Shown one piece after another: positions 51,619 through 60,233 of a stretch of 64,000 bases of DNA. Source of the DNA: an uncultured Pseudomonadales bacterium (GTDB taxonomy: Bacteria > Pseudomonadota > Gammaproteobacteria > Pseudomonadales > Azotimanducaceae); contig CATOTI010000002.1 of assembly GCA_951813295.1 (NCBI GenBank), forward strand, positions 4,164,522-4,228,521, written 5' to 3'. The translations under genes were made by a program, and so were the position numbers. Each line of letters starts with the position of its first letter. Position 1 is the first letter of the stretch. The notes below the pieces were generated by a model, which saw only the letters and a program-made list of their open reading frames with translations, made no database searches and was not told the DNA's origin.

Positions 51619-52071
51619 TCAGTCGTCGGTCGCGGTAAGCGGCCGGTAGCGAAAATCACAATGGTCCGCGCCCTGCATGCGCGTCTGCGTGCGGGTGAGT
51701 TCCATGCCGATCCGCCTGGCCGCCGCGAAATCCCCGCCACAAACGAGGAGATGGCCGATATCCCGCGCGCCGAGTTTTTCCATCATCTCGGCGTAGCGAC
51801 AGTTCGTGACGTTCATGTCGAACGACGCATCGGTCGAGGCGATGATGTCGTAGTCGAGCGCATCGCCCGCCGCGAAGAACTTCGTACCCTCGGCCATACG
51901 ACTGAAGTCCGGTTCCGTCGTTGGCTGGGTCTCAATGACGCGGCGTTGCTGCCGCGCCGCCAGCGCGTCGGTCACAGCCGCTTCGCCGAACGTCTCCTGC
52001 AGGCTGCGAATGATGGGAACGACCGCCTCCATCTGAATCGACAGCCGTTCGAAGTTGGTGAGTTTCGCCAT
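51619..52071 (-). CDS. L-2-amino-thiazoline-4-carboxylate (ATC) hydrolase-like protein
   Basis: A 150-residue protein whose second half carries the three blocks of the ATC hydrolase family with conserved cysteines: VTNCRYAEMMEKLGARD, HLLVCGGDFAAA and RTQTRMQGADHCDFRYR. The family is named for the enzyme that opens the thiazoline ring on the route to L-cysteine, but most members, like this one, are uncharacterised. It lies 31 bases downstream of an SDR on the same strand. Confidence 0.8.
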   Translation of the reverse strand: MAKLTNFERLSIQMEAVVPIIRSLQETFGEAAVTDALAARQQRRVIETQPTTEPDFSRMAEGTKFFAAGDALDYDIIASTDASFDMNVTNCRYAEMMEKLGARDIGHLLVCGGDFAAARRIGMELTRTQTRMQGADHCDFRYRPLTATDD

Positions 52072-52102
52072 GATCGTCTCCTGATCGTCGAGTCGCTGGG
52101 GA

Positions 52103-52846
52103 CTACGTGCGTTTCTTTTTGTCGCCCGGTGCCCGGATGACGAACGCGGGTGTCGCTTGATCGACCTTCGCCCAGGTCTTGCCCGACTCCTCGACCGTGA
52201 AGAGCCGCATGACTTCCCGGGCGATGTTTTCGGGCGTCATGAAGACGGCCTGATCGGTGCGCTGATCGTTCGGGATGATTGCGGTGTCGATGGCGCCCGG
52301 GCAGAGCGCGTTGATTCGAATGTCGCTCTTCGCGAGTTCGCCGACGAGGCTTCGAACGAGACCTGATACCGCGTGTTTGCTCATCGCGTAGAGCGGGTCG
52401 ACGCCGTAGGGCGTGATCCCGGCGAGCGAACTCGTGACGACGACCGCCCCACCTTCGCTCATGAGTGGTAGCAGGGCATGCAGTCCGAACACCACACCGT
52501 CGACGTTTACGCCCATCATCCGCCGATAGCGTTCGAGCTCGAATCCCCCGAACTGGTAATCGGCCAGCGGCGCGTCGGGTGGTGCGATCTGGATGCCGGC
52601 ATTCAAGTGCAGGTAGCGCAGCGGGCCCCGCCCCGAGAGTTCTCCGGCCAGGCGCTGCCAATCGTCCAATTGGCTTACGTCGCAGCGAAAAAAGTCGGCC
52701 CCGGCCGCTCGAGCGATCGCTTCGCCGCCCGCCGACACATCGACCGCCGTCACCGCGCTGCCGCGTTGCGACGCTTGGGCAACCACCGCCTGGCCGATGC
52801 CCGAAGCCGAACCGGTCACGACCATCAAGGCTCCGTCGAACGTCAC
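52103..52846 (-). CDS. Short-chain dehydrogenase/reductase
   Basis: A 247-residue SDR: VTGSASGIGQAVV, LNAGIQ in place of NNAG, catalytic Ser in VTSSLAG and YAMSK with Tyr-Lys. The segment after the first Asp (VDVSAGGEAIARAAG) suggests NAD. It is divergent from the GST and probably co-transcribed with the ATC hydrolase-like gene. A lysine- and arginine-rich tail (GDKKKRT) ends it. Substrate unknown. Confidence 0.92.
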   Translation of the reverse strand: MTFDGALMVVTGSASGIGQAVVAQASQRGSAVTAVDVSAGGEAIARAAGADFFRCDVSQLDDWQRLAGELSGRGPLRYLHLNAGIQIAPPDAPLADYQFGGFELERYRRMMGVNVDGVVFGLHALLPLMSEGGAVVVTSSLAGITPYGVDPLYAMSKHAVSGLVRSLVGELAKSDIRINALCPGAIDTAIIPNDQRTDQAVFMTPENIAREVMRLFTVEESGKTWAKVDQATPAFVIRAPGDKKKRT

Positions 52847-52974
52847 GTGCTTCTCCAGAAGGTGTATTTAACGACCATCTTCGCGAAACGGATGCGCAGC
52901 GTCGATGCTGGCAACGCAGTCTCGGCTTTGGCATATGCTCTTGGTTCGAGATCAACTTTTTGAAGGAGGCGCGT

Positions 52975-53580
52975 GTGGCGGTCACGATCTATGGGATTTC
53001 CGGTTCTCGGGCACTGCGTTCGCTCTGGGCGATCGAGGAAACGGGCATCGACTACGAACACGTGCAGACGTCGTTCAGCGGCGATTCGAAGACCGCGGAG
53101 TACCTCGCCGTCAATCCGAACGGTCGGGTACCGGCCCTGGTCGACGGCGATCTGAAACTCTTCGAATCGATGGCGATCAATCTCTACCTCACCAAGACCT
53201 ACAAGGCTGAGCTCTATCCGAGCGATCCGGGCAAAGAAGCACAGGCGTATCAGTGGAGCGTCTGGGGCATCAGCGAGATCGAACCCCTGCAGATGCAGAT
53301 CGTCATCCAGAAGATGTTCATGCCCGAGGACAAGCGCGATCAGGGCGTCATCGACTCTGCAACCAAAGGCCTCGGTCGCCCGCTCAAGGTGCTCGACGAC
53401 GCGCTGGGTGCGAGCCCCTATCTCCTCGGCGATGCGTTCTCCGTCGCCGATCTGAACGTCGCCGGCGTGATGTTGCTGCTCGAGATGGTGGGCTTCGATC
53501 TTTCCGGTTACGCCAACGTGAGCGATTGGCTCGGCCGCTGTTACGGTCGCGAAGCGCTGGCGCGAGCGCGCGCTTCTTAG
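52975..53580 (+). CDS. Glutathione S-transferase family protein
   Basis: A 201-residue GST. Thioredoxin domain: VTIYGISGSRALRSLWAIEE with a Ser-Arg pair at the first helix, VNPNGRVPALVDGDLKLFESMAI, in shorter pieces NPNGRVPAL and FESMAI; helical domain from about residue 90 with GDAFSVADLNVAGVM. GTG 52975 is preceded by GAAGGAGG. The frame upstream to 52465 overlaps the divergent SDR and is not real. It lies 19 bases before the PhyH gene and may be co-transcribed. Confidence 0.92.
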   Translation: MAVTIYGISGSRALRSLWAIEETGIDYEHVQTSFSGDSKTAEYLAVNPNGRVPALVDGDLKLFESMAINLYLTKTYKAELYPSDPGKEAQAYQWSVWGISEIEPLQMQIVIQKMFMPEDKRDQGVIDSATKGLGRPLKVLDDALGASPYLLGDAFSVADLNVAGVMLLLEMVGFDLSGYANVSDWLGRCYGREALARARAS

Positions 53581-53599
53581 TCGCTTTGGGGGAGATCCC

Positions 53600-54475
53600 A
53601 TGCAAGACCTGAAGCCGGGCGAAGTCGACGCCGTCGCGACCGAGATCGAGGAGAACGGCTTCGCGATCATCGAGAACGCTATCGACGAAGACTTCCGTAG
53701 GGAGATCTGCGCGGAGATCGAGCGCCTCGAAGCGGTGCGCCCGGGTGGGGATATCCCGCCGGCCCCCTTTACCGGACTCGTGACGCGTCGATGGTTCGAT
53801 CTATTGAACGACGGCGAGGTCTGGCAACGCGTCGCGGTGCACGCAAGCGTGCTGGCCGTGCTGGAGAAGGTGCTGGGCGACGGTTTCCTGTTGTCGACCA
53901 TGGGTACCGCGGTGGTGGGTGACGGTGAGGAAGCGCAGGCGATCCACTGTGACGATCAGGTGTACTCCTTTCCGCGTCCGCACCCGAATCTCGTCTGCAA
54001 CACGATGTGGGCGTTGTCCGATTTCACGGAAGAAACGGGCGCGACACGGCTCGTCAAAGGCAGCAACCGGTTCGATCACGACCCCGACTTCACGAAGAGT
54101 TACGAGACCGTGCCGCTCGAGATGCCGGCGGGTAGCATCGGTTTTGTCGTGGGTAGCTGCTATCACGGTGCCGGCGCGAATAGCTCGGGCCGCGACCGTT
54201 CGGCGCTCACGATCAACTACTGCAGCGGTTCGATGCGCCAGCAGGAGAACCTGATGCTCGGGGTCCATCCGGGCCGGATGATGTCATTCGACCCGATATT
54301 GCAGGACATCCTCGGATTCAAGATCTGCAAAGGGGCAGGGCATGTCTTTGCCCAGGATCCGCGCCTCGAGATGGAACGCCATTACGGCGATCTGGACGGT
54401 GCCGATCGCTACCTCGATCAGCGCAACAGCCTGCACGCTGAGCGCACTTCGCGCCCCGACCAGGCGACGAGCTAG
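53600..54475 (+). CDS. Phytanoyl-CoA dioxygenase (PhyH) family protein
   Basis: A 291-residue Fe(II)/2-oxoglutarate oxygenase. The iron ligands are His116 and Asp118 in AIHCDDQ and the distal His in GSCYHGAG; the 2-oxoglutarate Arg is near GRDRSALTINY. Typical strands ETGATRLVKGSNRF and MPAGSIGFVVGS lie between. Bacterial PhyH proteins hydroxylate varied small molecules. GGGGGAG precedes the ATG. It shares CTAG with the AraC-GyrI regulator at its 3' end. Confidence 0.92.
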   Translation: MQDLKPGEVDAVATEIEENGFAIIENAIDEDFRREICAEIERLEAVRPGGDIPPAPFTGLVTRRWFDLLNDGEVWQRVAVHASVLAVLEKVLGDGFLLSTMGTAVVGDGEEAQAIHCDDQVYSFPRPHPNLVCNTMWALSDFTEETGATRLVKGSNRFDHDPDFTKSYETVPLEMPAGSIGFVVGSCYHGAGANSSGRDRSALTINYCSGSMRQQENLMLGVHPGRMMSFDPILQDILGFKICKGAGHVFAQDPRLEMERHYGDLDGADRYLDQRNSLHAERTSRPDQATS

Positions 54476-55401
54476 GAGACTAGCGGCCAGATCACGTCCG
54501 TCCGCCAGTCGGCGGGGTCCGGCACGTCAGCGGGATCCGTCAGATACTGCTCCCAAGCCGCGCCGGCGGTCTCAAACCCGTGCTCGGCGATCCATTGATC
54601 GATCGCGGTGTGCGTCTCGTTCAGCGCTTCATAGGGACCGACGTGCACGGCCGTGGCCGCGGCACAGTCGCCGAGTACGTCGCTCGACATCTCGCCGGAT
54701 CCTTCGGCGGGCTCAATGAGCGGCATCGCAAAGTCGACCGTCCAGAGACCCATGCCGGTGTCGACGTAGCGTGTGATCGGATAACCCGCGATGGCGAGAC
54801 CGTTGGCGACGCCGTGCTGGTACAACATGCCGAAGCATTCGCCCATCGTCGCTTGCAGGTCCGAATGGCTGATGCGCCGGCGGATGTAGAGGATCGGTTG
54901 TGGGTCGATCTGCCGGCGCTCGATCGTGATTGTCGAAGTCATGCTGTTATTGCTCGCTTTGGAACGATTGCTCGCTTGAGAACGGTTGCTCGATTGAGAA
55001 AAAGGGCCGCGGCGCGTGCCGTATAGGTTCACGCACGAGTGGACGGACTCGACGACTTCCCGCTCGGCGAGGCGGCCCCCATATCGGTTTCGGTAGTCGG
55101 AAGGCGTCGCGTGGAATTGGCGTTTGAATGCGCGGGTGAAGACTTCGTGGCTGTTGAACCCCGCGTCGAGGGCGATCGCGAGGATCGACTGATCGGAACT
55201 CACGAGATCCAGGGCCGCGTGGATCAACCGCAGGCGCACGGTCGCCTGTTTCGGCGTCTCGAGGGCCACCGCGCGGAACTGGCGATGGAAATGTGACGGC
55301 GAGTAGCCGGCCGTGGCCGCCATGCGCGCGAGGGATTGATCGTCGTCGGGCGCCGATCGAATGGCGCCGAGTGCACGCCAGATGGTCGAACCGTCATTCA
55401 T
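54472..55401 (-). CDS. AraC family regulator fused to a GyrI-like effector-binding domain
   Basis: A 309-residue regulator. The AraC DNA-binding domain is N-terminal (about residues 8-105: SLARMAATAGYSPSHFHRQFR and ILAIALDAGFNSHEVFTRAFKRQF). A Ser/Asn/Arg linker of six-residue repeats (about 130-152) joins it to a GyrI-like effector domain (about 155-309, ending in IWPLVS). This layout is that of SoxS/Rob-type multidrug sensors such as Rob. Start 55401 has AGGATC upstream. It is divergent from the CoA transferase, with 131 bases between starts. Confidence 0.9.
   Translation of the reverse strand: MNDGSTIWRALGAIRSAPDDDQSLARMAATAGYSPSHFHRQFRAVALETPKQATVRLRLIHAALDLVSSDQSILAIALDAGFNSHEVFTRAFKRQFHATPSDYRNRYGGRLAEREVVESVHSCVNLYGTRRGPFSQSSNRSQASNRSKASNNSMTSTITIERRQIDPQPILYIRRRISHSDLQATMGECFGMLYQHGVANGLAIAGYPITRYVDTGMGLWTVDFAMPLIEPAEGSGEMSSDVLGDCAAATAVHVGPYEALNETHTAIDQWIAEHGFETAGAAWEQYLTDPADVPDPADWRTDVIWPLVS
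54951..55004 (-). repeat. Three tandem 18-bp repeats coding the regulator linker
   Basis: Three head-to-tail 18-base units begin tgctcg at 54951, 54969 and 54987, with a few substitutions, inside the AraC-GyrI gene. They encode the linker units SNRSQA, SNRSKA and SNNSxx (minus strand order reversed along the DNA). Unit length is a multiple of three, so copy-number change would keep the frame. Confidence 0.7.
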
Positions 55402-55532
55402 AGCGTTGATCCTAGCCGTTCGTGCCCCCATTGCTTGATGTTTCTTGCTTTCACGAGCACTCAAGGGCATTCCGCCCACCGTCGTCGCGCGCTACAGTCG
55501 AGCCAATTTCTTGAACTGACGAGACCTACCAG

Positions 55533-56711
55533 ATGAAGCCACTCGAAGGCATCAAAGTCCTCGAATTCTCGACCATGATCACGGCGTCGTTCGCCGCGAT
55601 GATGCTCGCCGAGCAGGGCGCCACGGTGATCAAAGTCGAGCCGCTGGAGCTCGGTGATCCGATGCGTTTCCTCGGTTCGAACAAAGGCGGTATCTCCGCG
55701 CTTTTTGCCAACTGTAATCGCGGCAAACGCTCCGTGAAGATGGATCTCAAGAGCGACGACGGCAAGGAAGTCGTCAAGGCGATGGCGCGTGAAGCGGACG
55801 TCGTGCTCTGCAATTTCCGCCCGGGCGTGATGGACGAACTCGGTCTTGGGAGTGAGGCGTTGCGCGCCGAGAATCCACGTCTCATCTACGCAGGTGTGTC
55901 GGGTTTCGGTACCGAAGGCCCGGACCGCTCGACGCCAGCCTACGATCCGGTCATCCAGGCGCAAGCGGGATTCGCGGCGGTGCAGGGACAGGGGCAGGAC
56001 GGTCCGCAGTTCGTCCGCAACCTCACGTGCGACAAAGTGACGGCGTACACAGCCTGTCAGGCCGTGACCGCCGCGCTCTTCCATCGTGAACGCACGGGTG
56101 AAGGGCAGAACATCGATCTTTCGATGATGGACGCCGGGCTCTACTTCCTCTTCCCGGACGGCTTCATGCACCAGACGCTTCTCGACGACGATGTCGACCA
56201 CGTCGTGCCGCTCTCCGAAGTGCTCTACGACCTGATGGTCACCAAGGACGGTGGCATCACGGTATCGGCCGCCAACCAGCAACAGCAGGTGGGGCTCCTG
56301 TCGTCCGTCGATCTGCTGCACCTCTTTGCCGATGAACGTTTCAACAGCATGGATAAGCTCATCGAGAACATCGGTGAACTGCGGGCCCTCCTCGCCGAAA
56401 AGTGTTCCGAGATGGAGACGGACGAGCTGCTGGCGAAGTTGAAGGAGAACGACGTCCCGGCCGCGAAATGTCTCGACTACGACGAGGTCCTGGCGCATCC
56501 GCAGTACGCGGCGAACGGCAGCATCGACGAGCACGAGCACTCTCTGATGGGTCGTATGCGTCGCGTCAAACCGCCGGCGCAATTCGGCAGCGAACGCCTG
56601 GAACCCGCCAGCCAAGCACCGGCGCACGGAGAACACACCCAAGACGTCCTCGAGGAGCTGGGTCTACCACAGGATCTCGTCGCGCGAGTCGTGGCCGCCG
56701 CGGCGAGTTAA
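55533..56711 (+). CDS. CaiB/BaiF-type family III CoA transferase
   Basis: A 392-residue CoA transferase: LEGIKVLEFSTMITASFAAMMLAEQGATVIKVE, in shorter blocks VLEFSTMI and AEQGATVIKVE, then NRGKRSVKMDLKS and the catalytic Asp138 in AYDPVIQAQAGF. It moves CoA between carboxylic acids. The protein is complete but slightly shorter in its first domain than Frc. It is divergent from the AraC-GyrI regulator and starts a plus-strand run with the P450 five bases downstream. Confidence 0.92.
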   Translation: MKPLEGIKVLEFSTMITASFAAMMLAEQGATVIKVEPLELGDPMRFLGSNKGGISALFANCNRGKRSVKMDLKSDDGKEVVKAMAREADVVLCNFRPGVMDELGLGSEALRAENPRLIYAGVSGFGTEGPDRSTPAYDPVIQAQAGFAAVQGQGQDGPQFVRNLTCDKVTAYTACQAVTAALFHRERTGEGQNIDLSMMDAGLYFLFPDGFMHQTLLDDDVDHVVPLSEVLYDLMVTKDGGITVSAANQQQQVGLLSSVDLLHLFADERFNSMDKLIENIGELRALLAEKCSEMETDELLAKLKENDVPAAKCLDYDEVLAHPQYAANGSIDEHEHSLMGRMRRVKPPAQFGSERLEPASQAPAHGEHTQDVLEELGLPQDLVARVVAAAAS

Positions 56712-56716
56712 TCACC

Positions 56717-57925
56717 ATGCAAGGCAATCGCGTCGAGCTCGACACGTTCAATCCGGCGATGATCGCGCGGCCGCACGCGTTCTATGCCGAACTGCGCGAG
56801 AAGATGCCGATCGTCTTCATTCCGCAGCTCGACGCGTGGGTGCTCACGCGCTATGAAGACGTGCGCGAGGTGCTTCGGGATCACGTCCAGTGGTCGAGCG
56901 CGCGTGGTGATCGACAAACGCCGATGCGTAACGGGGTGCAGCTCGAGTCCGTCGCACCCCCCGGCACGTTGACGATGCTCGGTGCCGACCGGCCGGATCA
57001 CACGCGGTTGCGCAAGCTCCTCGCCATGGACTTCACGCCGAACCGGATCGGCCATCTGGCACCGCACGTCGCGTCGATCGCCAACCGGCTGCTCGATTCG
57101 GCAGGCGATGAGTTCGACGTCGTCGACACGCTCTCCGTGCCGTTGCCCGTCACGATGATCGCGGAACTACTCGGTATCCCGCCGGAACTCGGCGCGCAGT
57201 TCAAACGCTGGTCCGATGCCGCGATCGAACCCATGCACCCGGATGCGCCGGCCGACGACGTGCGGGCCCGCAACGCCGAGATCGTGGCGTTTCGTGCGTA
57301 TCTTCAGGAGCAGATCCACCAACGCCACGAAGAGCCGACCGACGACTTCATCGGTCGCTTGGTTGCGGCGCACGATGAGGAAGAAAAGCTTAACGACGAT
57401 GAGCTGCTCGGCGCCGTCAACCTGCTCCTCCTCGCCGGTAACGAAACGACGACCAACCTCATCTCCAACGCGGTCCTGGCCCTCTGCCGTTTCCCGGAGC
57501 GCCAGACGGAGCTCGTCGAGAATCCGGATCTCATGGACGCCGCGATCGAAGAATTCCTGCGCTACGACGGATCCGTGCAGTTCACCGCACGCACTGCGAT
57601 GTCGCCGGCGACCTTCCACGGCCAGCAGGTCGAGGAGGGCCAGACCGTCGCCGTCTTCATCGCGTCGGGCAACCGAGACCCGCGCGTGTTCGAGCGCCCC
57701 GACGAGCTCGACTTCCATCGGCCAAAGGCAAAGCATCTCGGATTCGGCGACTGGATCCACATCTGCATCGGCCAGTTCCTCGCGCGCATGGAAACAAAGG
57801 CGGCGCTCAGCGCCCTGCTCGAACGCTTCGCGCCGTTCGAACTCGCCATTGCCGAAGAGGAGATTCCGTATCGGGCGAACTTCAACCTTCGCGGGCCGCT
57901 CCACCTGCCGATCAGGCGGTGCTGA
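56717..57925 (+). CDS. Cytochrome P450 with atypical heme motif
   Basis: A 402-residue soluble bacterial P450. The I-helix oxygen-binding motif is AGNETTT (residues 240-246), the K-helix ExxR is Glu279 to Arg282, and heme-ligand Cys350 lies in FGDWIHICIG (343-352). The consensus there is FGxGxHxCxG; position 346 is Trp instead of Gly. Everything else is standard, so it is likely functional with a changed heme pocket. Redox partners are not encoded nearby. The ATG is five bases after the CoA transferase stop, suggesting co-transcription and perhaps action on the same substrate. Confidence 0.93.
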   Translation: MQGNRVELDTFNPAMIARPHAFYAELREKMPIVFIPQLDAWVLTRYEDVREVLRDHVQWSSARGDRQTPMRNGVQLESVAPPGTLTMLGADRPDHTRLRKLLAMDFTPNRIGHLAPHVASIANRLLDSAGDEFDVVDTLSVPLPVTMIAELLGIPPELGAQFKRWSDAAIEPMHPDAPADDVRARNAEIVAFRAYLQEQIHQRHEEPTDDFIGRLVAAHDEEEKLNDDELLGAVNLLLLAGNETTTNLISNAVLALCRFPERQTELVENPDLMDAAIEEFLRYDGSVQFTARTAMSPATFHGQQVEEGQTVAVFIASGNRDPRVFERPDELDFHRPKAKHLGFGDWIHICIGQFLARMETKAALSALLERFAPFELAIAEEEIPYRANFNLRGPLHLPIRRC

Positions 57926-57964
57926 CGTGCGGTTCGATCCGACGAGACTTTCGCGGAGGCTACG

Positions 57965-58591
57965 ATGCGGGTAACCGGCCTCGCCGTTCCGCTCGCCGTC
58001 GTGACGGCGTACTACGTGTTGATGGGATTCGGCATCTGGGCGCTCGTGGTGTTCGCGCCCGACTTCGCGCCACTCCTGCCGATGGGTGGGATCGACGTTT
58101 CGTTCCTGACGACCAGCACGTTCGAGGAAGTGGTCTCCGAATCGCTCGTCAACGTCGCGACATCGAACATGGTGACGCTCGCGATGGCGATCCTCGCCTC
58201 GGTGTTGCTGATGATCCCGGTGACGTGGGTCTACATCCTCACGCACGGGCGCAAGAACATCGAGGCGTCGATGGTGCAGACCATCATCGCGTTACCGATC
58301 GTTGTTAGCGGTATCGCCATGGTCGTGCAGAACAGCGTCGCCCTGGCATTCAGTCTCGCCGGCATCGTCGCGGCGGTCCGGTTTCGCTTTGCGTTGCGAC
58401 GTCCGAGCCACGGGCTCTTCATCTTTCTCGCGATCGGTGTCGGTCTCGCCGCGGGTGTCTCCGCGCTAGAGGTCGGCATGGTCGTTTCGATCGGGTTCGT
58501 CTACGCGATGATGATCCTTTGGAAGCTCGACTACGGCGATCACCTGAACGGCCCGTTGATGTCGTTGTTCGTCGGGCAAGATCGCGAGTGA
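57965..58591 (+). CDS. DUF4956 membrane protein
   Basis: A 208-residue protein with about five hydrophobic segments (including AVPLAVVTAYYVLMGFGIW, MVTLAMAILASVLLMIPVTW and FLAIGVGLAAGVSA). The block NSVALAFSLAGIVAAVRFR with the following GLFIFLAIGVGLAAGV is the DUF4956 signature; function unknown. GGAGG lies eight bases before the ATG. Its stop overlaps the next GTG as GTGA. DUF4956 genes often occur with CotH-family and VTC-type polyphosphate polymerase genes; a CotH-like gene is at 60214. Confidence 0.82.
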   Translation: MRVTGLAVPLAVVTAYYVLMGFGIWALVVFAPDFAPLLPMGGIDVSFLTTSTFEEVVSESLVNVATSNMVTLAMAILASVLLMIPVTWVYILTHGRKNIEASMVQTIIALPIVVSGIAMVVQNSVALAFSLAGIVAAVRFRFALRRPSHGLFIFLAIGVGLAAGVSALEVGMVVSIGFVYAMMILWKLDYGDHLNGPLMSLFVGQDRE

Positions 58592-59331
58592 GGCGATTGA
58601 CCGGGTTTCTGTTGGTGGCGGTGCTCGTCGGTTGTGTTGAGCCCGATCCGGTCGAGGCCGATCAGCGCCGGTGGCGCTTGCCGAACGAACTTGCCGAGAT
58701 ATCGGGACTCGCGGTCGACGCCAACGGTCGCTTGCTCGCGCACGATGACGAACGCGGCGTCATTCGCACGATCGATGCGCTCGGCGGCGATGGCGTGATC
58801 GCGGCGTTGCCGTTGACTGACCCGGTGCCGCGTGGCGATTTTGAAGGCATCGCGGTGCTTGGTGAGCATATCTACGTCATCACGAGCGACGGTGAACTCT
58901 TCGACTGGACACCCGAACGGCTCGAACGCACCGATCTCGATGCGGGCTGCGAAGTCGAGGGGCTGACGGACTACGGCGATCGGCTCGTGGGCGTCTGCAA
59001 GCAGATTCCGAAGGTCGATGAACGCCGGATCCGGATGTTCTTCGTCGATCTCGCCGGGCCGAGCGTCGAGGAACTGCGCGAGATACCGATGAACTTCAAG
59101 ATTCGTCCGTCCGGGATCGAATGGGACGAGGCGAATTTGCGCTTCTACGTCCTCGCCGCGAAACCGCAACCACGCGTCGTGGTGATCGAAGAAGACGCAA
59201 GTGTGCGCGTCGTGGCGCTCGATGGAAAACAACATCGGCAGCCGGAAGGCATCGCGCTCGTCGACGACGGCTGGTTCGTCGCCGACGAAGGCAAGCCCGC
59301 GATGTTGACGTTCTGGGGCGTGCTGCCATGA
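58588..59331 (+). CDS. Lipoprotein, SdiA-regulated/YjiK-like propeller
   Basis: A 247-residue lipoprotein (RRLTGFLLVAVLVGC leader). The body is a six-part propeller-like protein: ISGLAVDANGRLLAHDDERG, the FEGIAVLGEHIYVIT block, CEVEGLTDYGDRLVGVCKQ and RPSGIEWDEANLRFYVLA. The pattern EISGLA and GxxEGIA is that of SdiA-regulated proteins. GTG 58588 overlaps the DUF4956 TGA by four bases, so translation is coupled. Its own stop overlaps the next ATG as ATGA. Function unknown. Confidence 0.82.
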   Translation: MRRLTGFLLVAVLVGCVEPDPVEADQRRWRLPNELAEISGLAVDANGRLLAHDDERGVIRTIDALGGDGVIAALPLTDPVPRGDFEGIAVLGEHIYVITSDGELFDWTPERLERTDLDAGCEVEGLTDYGDRLVGVCKQIPKVDERRIRMFFVDLAGPSVEELREIPMNFKIRPSGIEWDEANLRFYVLAAKPQPRVVVIEEDASVRVVALDGKQHRQPEGIALVDDGWFVADEGKPAMLTFWGVLP

Positions 59332-60233
59332 CGACGGTGAAGATCATCGGCGTGCACGGGCAAAGCCTGAAACCCGCCCGTGAAGATCTCGAAGCGCTCT
59401 GGCGGGACGCGTTGACCGTTGCCATGAAACGTGAAGGTAAGAAGGCGCTCGCGAACTGGGACGCGGCGTCGTTCGAACTCATTTACTACGGCGATCTGAT
59501 CGGCATCTATTCGACCAAGGCGCAGCGCCGCTACGACGCGACGACGGATCTCGCCGATCATCGGCGTGTGCTCGAGGAACTCGCCGCGATGAAGCGGAAA
59601 TCGTTCGCCTCGCGGTCGATCTACGAACGTTTACCCGGGCGCACGGCGATACGCGAGTTCATCGCCGACGTCGGCCAGCCGCTGTTGCGCTCGATCGGCC
59701 TGACGGACTTTCTCATCAGACGATTCGCGCCCGACTACCTCATCTACTGGAACGAGTCACTGAATCTCCGTCGCGAACTGATGACGCGCATCGAAACGAG
59801 TCTCCGCGCGGCGTTCGAGACCCACGAGCGCGTCATCGTGCTCGGTCATTGCCTTGGCTCGGTGGCGACCTACGAAGTGTTTGCCCGCGCCGACGACACC
59901 CCGCATCAGGTTCACACGTGGCTCACGTTCGGCTCGCCCTTGGGCGACGAGACCGTCAAGAAGCGGATCCACGCGCTGGAGCGGCTACCGAAGAACGTCG
60001 TCAACTGGATCAACTACAGTGCCGAGGACGACTACATCTGCCACGACGACTCGATCGCGGACGACTTCCGGGCATTGCAGGAAGCCCACCTCGTGAGCCA
60101 TTTGCGCGATGAGCACGTGCTCAATTTCGCGGTTCGCTACGGGCGCAGCAATCCGCACCATGCGCTCGGTTATCTCGTGCACCCGTCCTTCGGCAAGGAG
60201 CTGGCGCGCGCGCTCAACGGCACGCTTGCGTGA
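59328..60233 (+). CDS. Alpha/beta-hydrolase-like protein with Cys in the nucleophile elbow
   Basis: A 301-residue protein. The start of the fold is VKIIGVHGQ and the nucleophile elbow is LGHCLGS with Cys175 where Ser is usual; the following GSPLG and the SAEDDYICHD block match lipase-like, DUF676-type or esterase relatives. The late histidine is uncertain. It is coupled to the upstream lipoprotein gene by ATGA (59328), which sets the start. Its 3' end overlaps the convergent CotH-like gene by 20 bases. Unrecognised in detail; it could be a thiol hydrolase or an inactive binder. Confidence 0.8.
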   Translation: MTTVKIIGVHGQSLKPAREDLEALWRDALTVAMKREGKKALANWDAASFELIYYGDLIGIYSTKAQRRYDATTDLADHRRVLEELAAMKRKSFASRSIYERLPGRTAIREFIADVGQPLLRSIGLTDFLIRRFAPDYLIYWNESLNLRRELMTRIETSLRAAFETHERVIVLGHCLGSVATYEVFARADDTPHQVHTWLTFGSPLGDETVKKRIHALERLPKNVVNWINYSAEDDYICHDDSIADDFRALQEAHLVSHLRDEHVLNFAVRYGRSNPHHALGYLVHPSFGKELARALNGTLA

